NCBI RefSeq assembly: GCF_035938995.1
Contig: NZ_DASZGI010000183.1
Coordinates: forward strand, 1-31,344
DNA from: DASZGI01 sp035938995
Lineage (GTDB): Bacteria > Actinomycetota > Actinomycetes > Streptomycetales > Catenulisporaceae
DNA length: 31,344 nucleotides
Direction of reading: 5' to 3'
A program made the translations under genes and the position numbers. How positions within the stretch are numbered: position 1 is the stretch's first letter; each line of letters opens with the position of its first letter. A model generated the notes under the pieces. The model had not been told where the DNA came from and did no database searches. It saw nothing but the letters and a program-made list of their open reading frames with translations. Below, piece by piece: positions 16,003-23,130 of this stretch.

Positions 16003-17625
16003 TCAGGGCCCGGTGTGGATGTCGGTGACGAGGTCGTTCGCGTGGGAGAAGTGGGCGTTCCAGGCCAATTGGCCCGGCGAGCCGTCGTTCTTCGGCATGA
16101 ACTTGTCCGCGGACGCCGACCCGGCCATGCCGGTGAACAGGATCGCCGCGGCGAACAGGCCGACCGCCCACGCGGCCGCCGGCGCGACGGCCGCCGCTCC
16201 CGAACCGCTGACCCCGCTATCAGCCGCCCGCTCGCGGAGCGCGGCGAGCATCGGCCTGGCGCGCTCGGCGGTCAGTTTGATCGCGTACACGGTCAGGATG
16301 AGCAGGCAGTAGAGGATCATCTGGCTGGCCCGCGGCCAGTACCGCACGAGATGGTCCCGGTACATCTCTGAGGCGAGGTGGAACCGGATCAGCCACGCAC
16401 CGCCGATGAAGGACGCGGCGACCATCACCGGGGTGCGCTTGAGCCCCAGCGCGAGCGCGACACCGAGCCCGATGATGATGATCGCGGTGAAGACCCCGAC
16501 GCCGCCGAGCTCGCCGGGCGGCGGCCAGACTCCGTTGACGAGCTTCTGGCCGGGCATGTCGGTGATCCAGATGGAGATATACGCCGGGTCCTGCGAGGTG
16601 CCGAAGAAGAAGTACGGGTCCGGTGGATCGTGCAGCAGACCCATCAGCAGGTCGTAGGCCGGGATCAGGAAGCCGACCGCGGTCGCGCCGACGAACGCGG
16701 CACCCTTGCGCCACGCGCGCCACGGGAACTTGAGCGCGCCGCACACCGCGATGCCGATCGCGGCCCAGTAGTACCAGCCGGAGAACAGGATGAAGATCTC
16801 GCCGAAGACCAGGCCCCACAGCAGTCCTGCCACGAGCACCGTGCGATACGACCGGTCGGCGGTCGTCGGCAGGTAGCGCAGCACCCGGATGACCAGCGGC
16901 ACGAAGATGGCCAGCACCAGCGGCTCGTAGCTCTTGTACGGCTCGACCAGCACCGCCGTGGCCACCAGCGCGATCGCCATCGCCCAGGCGGGCCGGGTCA
17001 CCAGCCGCCAGGCGAGGTAGGCGGCCGGCCCGAGCAGCGCGGTGGTCACGATCTCGGAGTACTTGTACGCCGTGAAGACGTTGCCGTGCGTCAGGAAGGT
17101 GACGAACCAGACGAGGCGGGGATAGAGCGGCGGGTAGCCCGCGTGGGTCGACTGGCCGTTCTTGAGCATCAGGACCCAGCGCTCCATGTCGCCCGCGTCG
17201 CCGCTGACCCCGTTGAGCGGCAGCGGCACGCCGCGCAGGGCGAGCAGGACCCCCGCGCCGACGAAGCCCGACAGCAGGCCGGGCAGCGTCGCGAAGGCGA
17301 GCGGCCGGACCCGGTCGGACAGGTGGGCGAACCGCGGCAGCCGCACCAGCAGCAGCGCCGTCACGGCGATCAGCGCGACCGCATAGAACCGGACCTGAAG
17401 CGCGGCCAGCCCGCTGACCTGGCTGATCCGGTTGAGCGGCGCGAAGTGGTGGATCGTGACCGTGGACAGCAGCATCCAGGCCGCCGCGGCGAGCGAGACG
17501 CCCACCTCCAGCGCGGGCGGGCCGAAGCGGCGCAGCCACTGGCGGCGATCACCCGGCGGCGTCGTCCCGTTCTGCGGCTCGGGCGCCGGAGCCTGTCGCT
17601 GCGCCGGGAGTTCGGTTGTTTCCAT
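16003..17625 (-). CDS. AftA-like membrane arabinofuranosyltransferase (GT-C)
   Basis: 540 residues from ATG 17625 (METTELPAQRQAPAP), with about 11 helices. The first extracytoplasmic loop has LPLNGVSGDAGDMERWVLML, then GYPPLYPRLVWFVTFL, resembling the acidic loop and PPxYP segment of AftA, the galactan 5-O-arabinofuranosyltransferase that primes arabinan on galactan. SEMYRDHLVRYWPRASQMIL near the C-terminus is also AftA-like. Proximity to glf fits galactan metabolism. The protein is somewhat shorter than mycobacterial AftA and lacks most of its C-terminal domain. It ends with ANDLVTDIHTGP. An open extension to 17751 has no homology or ribosome site. Alternative: a GT-C with another donor. Divergent from the acyltransferase. 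Confidence 0.6.
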   Translation of the reverse strand: METTELPAQRQAPAPEPQNGTTPPGDRRQWLRRFGPPALEVGVSLAAAAWMLLSTVTIHHFAPLNRISQVSGLAALQVRFYAVALIAVTALLLVRLPRFAHLSDRVRPLAFATLPGLLSGFVGAGVLLALRGVPLPLNGVSGDAGDMERWVLMLKNGQSTHAGYPPLYPRLVWFVTFLTHGNVFTAYKYSEIVTTALLGPAAYLAWRLVTRPAWAMAIALVATAVLVEPYKSYEPLVLAIFVPLVIRVLRYLPTTADRSYRTVLVAGLLWGLVFGEIFILFSGWYYWAAIGIAVCGALKFPWRAWRKGAAFVGATAVGFLIPAYDLLMGLLHDPPDPYFFFGTSQDPAYISIWITDMPGQKLVNGVWPPPGELGGVGVFTAIIIIGLGVALALGLKRTPVMVAASFIGGAWLIRFHLASEMYRDHLVRYWPRASQMILYCLLILTVYAIKLTAERARPMLAALRERAADSGVSGSGAAAVAPAAAWAVGLFAAAILFTGMAGSASADKFMPKNDGSPGQLAWNAHFSHANDLVTDIHTGP

Positions 17626-17929
17626 CAGTGCCCATCTGAACGTGTGGGAGACCCGATATCTCGAGGACGGCCAAGCCGTCGAGCCGTGACTACAGCCAGA
17701 CGCGTACGTATCGCGCGCTGGTTGCGGCAGCCGCGGCGGGCCTCCGGCCATGTTGCGGAATCGTAATAACTGGCTGTACGCACCCTAGTGCGGTCACGCC
17801 GCCGGGGCTCCGGCTGGTAAGGTCCGATGCTCGGCGGCTCACGAGATTATCAGCCGCCCTTGCTGATGACGTCCGCCAGGCGTGCTCTGTAGCGGACGGA
17901 TTTCCTCGGGCAGGAGATGGAACCGCCGC
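17626..17929. promoter_or_regulatory. 304-bp divergent intergenic region with possible promoter and leader hairpin
   Basis: It separates the AftA-like gene (-) from the acyltransferase (+). TAAGGT at 17818-17823 fits a -10 box for the plus gene, though its -35 is poor. The predicted leader of about 100 nt contains a 7-bp inverted repeat, ggcggct / agccgcc (17833-17839, 17852-17858). I see no gene in this stretch. Confidence 0.35.
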
Positions 17930-19114
17930 ATGGCCGCTGTAGCCGTCCCAGGACAGATCGCCCGCGAAGCGCCGCAGGCCTCGACGCCGCCGAGCAGCCC
18001 GAAGAAGCACGCTCCGCGCCTGCTCGTCCTCGACGGGCTGCGTCTCGTGGCCGCGACGATGGTGGTGGCCGGGCACTGGCTGGGAACGGGCATCATCTAC
18101 GTGCCCTACGGTCCGACGGTCAAGCCCTGGGGGAAGCTCGGCGAGCAGCAGTTCCCGGGTCTCACGCACAGCTTCGCCGCCTGGGGCTGGATGGGCGTCG
18201 AGCTGTTCTTCCTGATCAGCGGCTTCGTCATCTGCATGAGCGCGTGGGGCAGGTCGCTCGGGCAGTTCGGCCTGTCGCGGGTGGCCCGGCTGTTCCCGGC
18301 CTACTGGTTCGGTGTCCTGGTCAGCGCCGGGGTGCTGGTCTTCCTGCCGTCCCTCGGCGCCAAGCCGCGCTCCGGGTTCGCCAGCGACCTGATGACGAAC
18401 CTGACCATGGCCCAGACCGCGTACGGGGTCGGCAATTTGGACGCCGTCTACTGGACGCTCTGGCAGGAACTGCTCTTCTACCTGCTGTTCGGCATCGTGG
18501 TCGCCATGGGGCTGACCTACCGCCGCGTCGTGCTGTTCTGCTGCGCGTGGACGGTGGCGTCGCTGATCGCGGCGGCGAGCGGCGACTCGCTGCTGAACGC
18601 CGCGGTCCAGCCGCACTACTCGCCGTTCTTCATCTCGGGTGTGGCGTTCTTCCTCATGTACAAGTTCGGCCCCACGATGCTGCTGTGGGGGCTGGTCGTC
18701 TTCTCCTTCCTGCTCGGCCAGCACGGCCTGTACAACGACGCGGTGACCGGCGCCAAGGCCTGGAACTGGCACGACCCGATGTGGCACGGCACCGCGATCC
18801 TGATCACCTTCTACGTGATCATGTCGCTGGTCGCGACGCACAAGCTGGACTGGATCCGGTGGCGCTTCCTCATCACCGCCGGGGCGCTGACGTACCCGCT
18901 TTACCTGCTGCACCAGGACATCGGGTTCACGGCGATCAAGTACCTGCACGACAAGATCGCGCCCTGGCCGCTCGTCCTCGGCCTCTACGCGGCGATGCTG
19001 GTGTTCTCCTGGCTGGTCCACCGTCTCGTCGAGAAGCCGGGCAGTCGCTGGCTGCGTAAGGGCATCAACAAGTCGCTGGCCGCGATGCACGAGGCCCCAG
19101 CCGCGAACGCCTAG
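17930..19114 (+). CDS. Acyltransferase family 3 membrane protein
   Basis: 394 residues from ATG 17930 (MAAVAVPGQIAREAPQ). A disordered N-terminus is followed by LLVLDGLRLVAATMVVAGHW, the family start with the catalytic histidine. Then WGWMGVELFFLISGFVICMS, SRVARLFPAYWFGV and the 10-11 helix pattern ending SWLVHRLVEKPGSRW, all typical of O-acyltransferases that modify surface polysaccharides, lipids or antibiotics. A ggag motif lies 13 nt upstream, longer than usual. Together with the neighbours it suggests O-acylation of the wall glycan (inference). The stop shares the palindromic tetramer ctag with the stop of the convergent rmlD. Confidence 0.9.
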   Translation: MAAVAVPGQIAREAPQASTPPSSPKKHAPRLLVLDGLRLVAATMVVAGHWLGTGIIYVPYGPTVKPWGKLGEQQFPGLTHSFAAWGWMGVELFFLISGFVICMSAWGRSLGQFGLSRVARLFPAYWFGVLVSAGVLVFLPSLGAKPRSGFASDLMTNLTMAQTAYGVGNLDAVYWTLWQELLFYLLFGIVVAMGLTYRRVVLFCCAWTVASLIAAASGDSLLNAAVQPHYSPFFISGVAFFLMYKFGPTMLLWGLVVFSFLLGQHGLYNDAVTGAKAWNWHDPMWHGTAILITFYVIMSLVATHKLDWIRWRFLITAGALTYPLYLLHQDIGFTAIKYLHDKIAPWPLVLGLYAAMLVFSWLVHRLVEKPGSRWLRKGINKSLAAMHEAPAANA

Positions 19115-19968
19115 CCGGCACTGAGGAACGCGGCAAGGCTGTCCTGCCACGCGGGAAGCGGGGGCAGCCCGGCGGCCTCCCACCGGTCGTGCCTGAGAAC
19201 GCTGTACGCGGGGCGTGGGGCGGGGCGGGGGAACTTGTCCGTGGTCGTCGGCCGCACCCGGTCGGGGTCCAGCCCGGTCAGCTCGAACGCCGCGCGGGCC
19301 AGGCCGTACCAGGTGGTCTCGCCGCGGCAGGTCGCGTGGTAGACGCCAGGGGGTGCGCCCTCGGCCATCGCCGATAGGCCGAGGGCGAGCAGGGCCGCCG
19401 CGAGCGCACCCGCCGAGGTTGGCTGGCCCCGCTGGTCGTCCACGACGTCGAGGAAATCCCGCTGCTCGGCGGCGCGCAGGATGGTCGTGACGAAGTTCCG
19501 GCCGTGCTCGCCGTAGAGCCAGGCGGTGCGCACGATGTAGCCGCCGCGCGGCAGCATGCGGGTGACCGCGCTTTCGCCGGCGAGTTTGCTGCGGCCGTAC
19601 GCGTTGATCGGCTCCGGCGGCGCATCTTCGGGGATCGGCGCGCGCGCCGTGCCGGGGAAGACGTAGTCGGTGGAGATGTGGAGAAGCAGCGCGTGTGACT
19701 CGGCGCAGGCAGTGGCGAGGTTCTCGACTGCGGTGCCGTTCAGCGCGGTCGCGTCGGCCTCGTTTTTCTCCGCGCCGTCGACGTCGGTCCACGCCGCGGC
19801 ATTGACCACGATGTCGCAGCCGCGCACAGCGTCATGCACCGCGCGCGCGTCGGTCACGTCCAACCGGTTCCGGTCGCAGGCCTCGACCTCGTGTCCGGCC
19901 GCGCGCAGGATCTGGTCGGCCTCCCGGCCCAGCATTCCCGCCGCGCCGGTGACGAGCCAGCGGGCCAC
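19111..19968 (-). CDS. rmlD: dTDP-4-dehydrorhamnose reductase
   Basis: 285 residues, a short-chain dehydrogenase. NAD(P)-binding GxxGxxG in WLVTGAAGMLGREAD (G8, G11, G14), LHISTDYVFPG, and the catalytic YxxxK in INAYGRSKLAG (Y124, K128). It reduces dTDP-4-keto-L-rhamnose to dTDP-L-rhamnose, the last step of the pathway. The start is GTG 19968, directly after the rmlB stop (19971-19969) with no gap, so translation is coupled. It converges on the acyltransferase gene with a 4-bp overlap. Confidence 0.95.
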   Translation of the reverse strand: MARWLVTGAAGMLGREADQILRAAGHEVEACDRNRLDVTDARAVHDAVRGCDIVVNAAAWTDVDGAEKNEADATALNGTAVENLATACAESHALLLHISTDYVFPGTARAPIPEDAPPEPINAYGRSKLAGESAVTRMLPRGGYIVRTAWLYGEHGRNFVTTILRAAEQRDFLDVVDDQRGQPTSAGALAAALLALGLSAMAEGAPPGVYHATCRGETTWYGLARAAFELTGLDPDRVRPTTTDKFPRPAPRPAYSVLRHDRWEAAGLPPLPAWQDSLAAFLSAG

Positions 19969-20952
19969 CTAGAGGGCCGACTTCTTGGCCAGCGGTTCCC
20001 ACCAGGCGCGGTTGTCCTGATACCAGGCGACCGTCTCCGCCAGCCCTTCGTCGAAGGAGACCTTGGGCGCGTATCCGAGTTCGGTGGAGATCTTCGCGAT
20101 GTCGAGTGAGTAGCGCCGGTCGTGCCCCTTGCGGTCGGGCACGTTGTCCACGCTGCTCCAGTCAGCGCCGCAGGCTTCCAGCAGCCGCCCGGTCAGCTCC
20201 TTGTTCGTCATCTCGGCGCCGCCGCCGATGTTGTAGACCTCTCCGGCCCGGCCGCCGGTGAGCGCCAGGTGGATGCCCGCGCAGTGGTCCGAGACGTGCA
20301 GCCAGTCGCGCACATTCCCGCCGTCCCCGTAGAGCGGGACCCGGCCGCCGTCGAGCAGTCGCGTCACGAACAGCGGGATCACCTTCTCGGGGAACTGGTA
20401 GTGCCCGTAGTTGTTCGAGCAGCGGGTGATCACCGCGTCGAGTCCGTGCGTGCGGTGGTAGGCCAGGACGAGCAGGTCCGAGCCGGCCTTCGACGCCGAG
20501 TACGGCGAGTTCGGCGTCAACGGCCACCGCTCGTCCCACGAGCCGGATTCGATCGAGCCGTAGACCTCATCCGTCGACACATGCAGGAAGCGTCCGACGC
20601 CGGCCCGCCGCGTGGCGTCGAGCAGCGTCTGCGTGCCTAGGACGTTGGCCAGGACGAACGGCCGCGCGCCGTCGATCGAGCGGTCGACGTGCGACTCGGC
20701 CGCGAAGTGGACGACCGCGTCGTGGCCGGGCAGCACCTCGTGGAGCAGGTCCGCGTCGTTGATGTCGCCGCGCACGAATGAATATCCGCGATGGCGGGCG
20801 ACTGGTTCCAGGTTGGCGAGGTTTCCCGAATACGAAAGACAGTCGTAGACGGTCACCGTGTGGCCGGGTCCGCCCGGCAGTGTTCCCGCCAGAAGAGATC
20901 GGACGTACTCGGAACCAATGAATCCGGCGCCCCCGGTGACCAGGATCTTCAC
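19969..20952 (-). CDS. rmlB: dTDP-glucose 4,6-dehydratase
   Basis: 327 residues of the extended SDR family: KILVTGGAGFIGSEYVRSL with GxxGxxG, HFAAESHVDRSI, the catalytic STDEVYG (T127, D128, E129), YSASKAGSDL (Y151, K155) and TRCSNNYGHYQFPEKVIPLF. It converts dTDP-glucose to dTDP-4-keto-6-deoxyglucose, the second step in dTDP-L-rhamnose synthesis. The GTG 20952 start is 8 nt after TAGACT, with no ribosome site at proper spacing, so the message is probably leaderless. It lies divergent from rmlA, with 89 bp between the two starts. Confidence 0.97.
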   Translation of the reverse strand: MKILVTGGAGFIGSEYVRSLLAGTLPGGPGHTVTVYDCLSYSGNLANLEPVARHRGYSFVRGDINDADLLHEVLPGHDAVVHFAAESHVDRSIDGARPFVLANVLGTQTLLDATRRAGVGRFLHVSTDEVYGSIESGSWDERWPLTPNSPYSASKAGSDLLVLAYHRTHGLDAVITRCSNNYGHYQFPEKVIPLFVTRLLDGGRVPLYGDGGNVRDWLHVSDHCAGIHLALTGGRAGEVYNIGGGAEMTNKELTGRLLEACGADWSSVDNVPDRKGHDRRYSLDIAKISTELGYAPKVSFDEGLAETVAWYQDNRAWWEPLAKKSAL

Positions 20953-20960
20953 ACCTCGAG

Positions 20961-20966
20961 AGTCTA
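20961..20966 (-). promoter_or_regulatory. -10 box for leaderless rmlB-rmlD transcript
   Basis: TAGACT on the minus strand, 8 nt before the GTG start of rmlB. The -35 region is poor. The short distance and missing ribosome site point to a leaderless start. Confidence 0.5.
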
Positions 20967-21029
20967 ATGTGCGCCCGTGCGCCGTGGTGCCGGAATGGGG
21001 AAGCCGGTGTCGGGGCGGGGAAGCCCGGA

Positions 21030-21035
21030 TAGCCT
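21030..21035 (+). promoter_or_regulatory. -10 box for leaderless rmlA transcript
   Basis: TAGCCT with gtgtcg 17 bp upstream (21007-21012). The hexamer ends 7 nt before the GTG at 21042, so the start codon would be at or next to the first transcribed base. Confidence 0.5.
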
Positions 21036-21041
21036 GTCCCG

Positions 21042-21914
21042 GTGAGGGGAATTCTGCTGGCGGGTGGGACCGGCTCTCGGCTCTGGCCGATCACCAAAGC
21101 CATCTCGAAGCAACTGATGCCGGTGTTCGACAAACCGATGATTTACTATCCGCTGTCCACACTCGTGATGGCGGGAATCCGGGAGATCCTGATCATCACC
21201 ACGCCGGAGGACCAGCCGGCGTTCCAGCGGCTGCTGGGGGACGGCTCGCAGTTCGGGCTCCGGCTCGACTACACCACGCAGCCCAGCCCGGACGGCCTGG
21301 CCCAGGCGTTCCTGCTGGGTGAGGAGTTCATCGGCGACGGTTCGGTGGCGATGATCCTCGGCGACAACATCTTCCACGGCGTCGGCCTCGGGCGGCAGTT
21401 GCGCGAGCACACCGGCGTCAAGGGCGGCCTGGTCTTCGCTTACCCGGTCGCGGATCCGGGCGCCTATGGCGTGATCGAGTTCGACGATTCGGGCCGGGCG
21501 GTCTCGATCGAGGAGAAGCCCGCCACGCCCAAGTCCCGTTACGCCGTCCCCGGCCTGTACTTCTACGACAACCGCGTCGTCGAGATCGCGAAGTCGCTTA
21601 AGCCCAGCGCCCGCGGTGAGCTGGAGATCACCGCGGTCAACGCCGCGTACCTGGAGGCGGGAGAGCTGGCGGTGGAGAAGCTCGACCGCGGTACCGTCTG
21701 GCTGGACACCGGCACCTTCGCGTCGATGGTGCAGGCCGCGGAGTATGTACGAGTCATCGAGGAGCGGCAGGGGCTCAAGATAGGCTGCGTCGAGGAGGCC
21801 GCCTGGCGCGCCGGGTTCCTCGCCCCGGACCGGCTGCGCGAGCTGGCCGAACCGCTGGTCAAGAGCGGATACGGGACGTATCTGCTCGGCCTGCTGGACG
21901 AAGAGGGCGTGTGA
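21042..21914 (+). CDS. rmlA: Glucose-1-phosphate thymidylyltransferase
   Basis: 290 residues, full length. Nucleotidyltransferase signature RGILLAGGTGSRLWPITKAI, KQLMPVFDKPMIYYPLSTLM-like segment, LGDNIFHGVGL and IEEKPATPKS, then GTVWLDTGTFASM. It makes dTDP-glucose from dTTP and glucose-1-phosphate; the family is feedback-inhibited by dTDP-L-rhamnose at an allosteric site. The GTG 21042 start has no ribosome site but lies 7 nt after a -10 box. rmlC follows 6 bp after its stop. Divergent from rmlB. Confidence 0.97.
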   Translation: MRGILLAGGTGSRLWPITKAISKQLMPVFDKPMIYYPLSTLVMAGIREILIITTPEDQPAFQRLLGDGSQFGLRLDYTTQPSPDGLAQAFLLGEEFIGDGSVAMILGDNIFHGVGLGRQLREHTGVKGGLVFAYPVADPGAYGVIEFDDSGRAVSIEEKPATPKSRYAVPGLYFYDNRVVEIAKSLKPSARGELEITAVNAAYLEAGELAVEKLDRGTVWLDTGTFASMVQAAEYVRVIEERQGLKIGCVEEAAWRAGFLAPDRLRELAEPLVKSGYGTYLLGLLDEEGV

Positions 21915-21920
21915 CCGCCG

Positions 21921-22559
21921 GTGAAGATGACTCCGCTTTCGATCGGCGGCGCCTGGGTGATCGCCCCGCAGGTGCACGGCGATGCGCGCGGCCAGTTCCT
22001 GGAGTGGTACCGCTTCGACCGCCTCGCTGAGGTCGTCGGCCACCCGCTCCGGTTCGCCCAGGCCAACCTGTCGGTGTCCGCGAAGGACGTGGTGCGCGGG
22101 ATCCACTACGCGGATGTGCCGCCTGGCCAGGCGAAATACGTGACGTGTGTGCGTGGCGCGGTGCTGGACGTGATCGTGGACGTCCGGGTCGGGTCGCCGA
22201 CGTTCGGGCGATGGGAGTTCGTCCCGCTGGACGACGAGGACCGCCACGCGCTCTACGTGGCCGAAGGGCTGGGGCACGGGTTCGTCGCGCTGACCGAGGA
22301 TGCGACACTGTCCTACGTCTGCTCACAGACCTACAACCCGGTCGGCGAGCGGGCGATCAACCCGCTCGACCCCACCCTTGGGATCGAGTGGCCGACCGAC
22401 GCCCCGGTGCTGTCCGACCGGGACGCCGCCGCCCCCTCCCTGGCCGAGGCGCGCGGCGCCGGCCTCCTGCCCGACTACGCCCGTTGCACGGCGTACACGG
22501 CCGGGCTCGACGCGGCGCACCTGGCCGCAAGCCCCCCGACGGAAAGCCGCACTCGATGA
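21921..22559 (+). CDS. rmlC: dTDP-4-dehydrorhamnose 3,5-epimerase
   Basis: 212 residues with the cupin core: GGAWVIAPQVHGDARGQFLE, FAQANLSVSAKDVVRGIHY (catalytic H62), GQAKYVTCVRGAVLDVIVD, GLGHGFVALTED and YVCSQTYNP, then the NPLDPTLGIEWP segment. It epimerises C3 and C5 of dTDP-4-keto-6-deoxyglucose. The C-terminal tail (about 175-212) is a little longer than usual. The start may be GTG 21921 or ATG 21927; the latter has ggtga close upstream. The stop overlaps the next ATG as ATGA. Confidence 0.95.
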   Translation: MKMTPLSIGGAWVIAPQVHGDARGQFLEWYRFDRLAEVVGHPLRFAQANLSVSAKDVVRGIHYADVPPGQAKYVTCVRGAVLDVIVDVRVGSPTFGRWEFVPLDDEDRHALYVAEGLGHGFVALTEDATLSYVCSQTYNPVGERAINPLDPTLGIEWPTDAPVLSDRDAAAPSLAEARGAGLLPDYARCTAYTAGLDAAHLAASPPTESRTR

Positions 22560-22870
22560 CCCCGGATCTGGTGAGCACCATTCACCCGCTGGCCGCCTCG
22601 CTCGACCCGAACCAGGTCTCGCCCGGTCTGCTCGGCTTCATCATCGTGGTGATCATCGGCCTGATCACCTGGTTCCTGGCCCGGTCGATGGCCAAGCATC
22701 TGCGCAAGCTGGACGTCGGCCACCGCGCCGCGGAGGAGGCGGCTGAAGCCGCGGCCGCGGAGGAGGCAGGCGAGGGCGGGAAGTCGAAGTCGGACGACGA
22801 GGTCGACCAGGTCTCGGATAAGTCGGAGAGGTCTCCCTCAGGCAACCCTGCCACTAACGGCGCGCGCTGA
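22556..22870 (+). CDS. Small single-pass membrane protein coupled to rmlC
   Basis: 104 residues. One hydrophobic helix (about 25-41, LLGFIIVVIIGLITWFL), a basic juxtamembrane stretch (RSMAKHLRKLD) and a long acidic Ala/Glu-rich then Ser/Asp/Lys-rich tail, likely cytoplasmic. Small proteins of this layout (PGLLGF helix, then RSMxKHLxKLD) are common in actinobacteria and have no assigned function. The ATG overlaps the rmlC stop (ATGA), so it is made with the rhamnose operon. It is followed at once by a hairpin, so it is the last gene of the unit. It could be a scaffold for the rhamnose pathway at the membrane, but the sequence does not show this. Confidence 0.75.
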   Translation: MTPDLVSTIHPLAASLDPNQVSPGLLGFIIVVIIGLITWFLARSMAKHLRKLDVGHRAAEEAAEAAAAEEAGEGGKSKSDDEVDQVSDKSERSPSGNPATNGAR

Positions 22871-22888
22871 GGCCGTTCCGGAGCGGCC
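22871..22888 (+). terminator. Possible terminator hairpin after the rhamnose unit
   Basis: ggccgt / gcggcc stem with one G-U pair and loop tccgga, starting one base after the stop of the small membrane protein. Short, without a T tract. Confidence 0.4.
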
Positions 22889-22936
22889 CCGCCCGTCGGC
22901 TCTGCGCCGCCGTGCCTGCGGCCATCTGAAGTTTAA

Positions 22937-22950
22937 GACGACCGGTCGTC
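22937..22950. promoter_or_regulatory. Operator-like palindrome, site 1
   Basis: Perfect 14-bp palindrome gacgaccggtcgtc, of the kind bound by TetR-family repressors. It lies 181 bp upstream of the SARP-type regulator start. No TetR gene is in the window. Confidence 0.6.
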
Positions 22951-23011
22951 ATATTGGTCGTGCGGTGAGGCGGGCGTGCGGCGGGGCGGCGGCGTTCGTT
23001 CTGGGGACTAA

Positions 23012-23025
23012 GACGACCGGTCGTC
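23012..23025. promoter_or_regulatory. Operator-like palindrome, site 2
   Basis: Second identical copy of gacgaccggtcgtc, 75 bp from the first (about seven helical turns) and 106 bp upstream of the GTG start of the regulator. Confidence 0.6.
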
Positions 23026-23130
23026 ATGATCGTTGTGCAGTGACACGGCTGCGCAGTGACGCCGCGGCGTTCGCTTAGAGCGGCCGGAAACTGCGCGCCA
23101 CGCTGGGGGTCGGTCGGCCAGAATGGCTGA

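Larger units (their letters stand above)
22934..23075. repeat. Two 75-bp degenerate tandem units, each led by a palindrome
   Basis: Unit 1 starts at 22934 and unit 2 at 23009. The first 19 bp are identical in both (taagacgaccggtcgtcat) and the next 48 bp align without gaps at roughly two thirds identity, ending in the shared ggcgttcg stretch. The 260-bp gap between the small membrane protein and the SARP regulator holds this element and no gene. Confidence 0.85.

Noticed and set aside
16378..17766. 462-codon plus-strand frame
   Set aside because: Antisense to the AftA-like gene; composition typical of a shadow frame.
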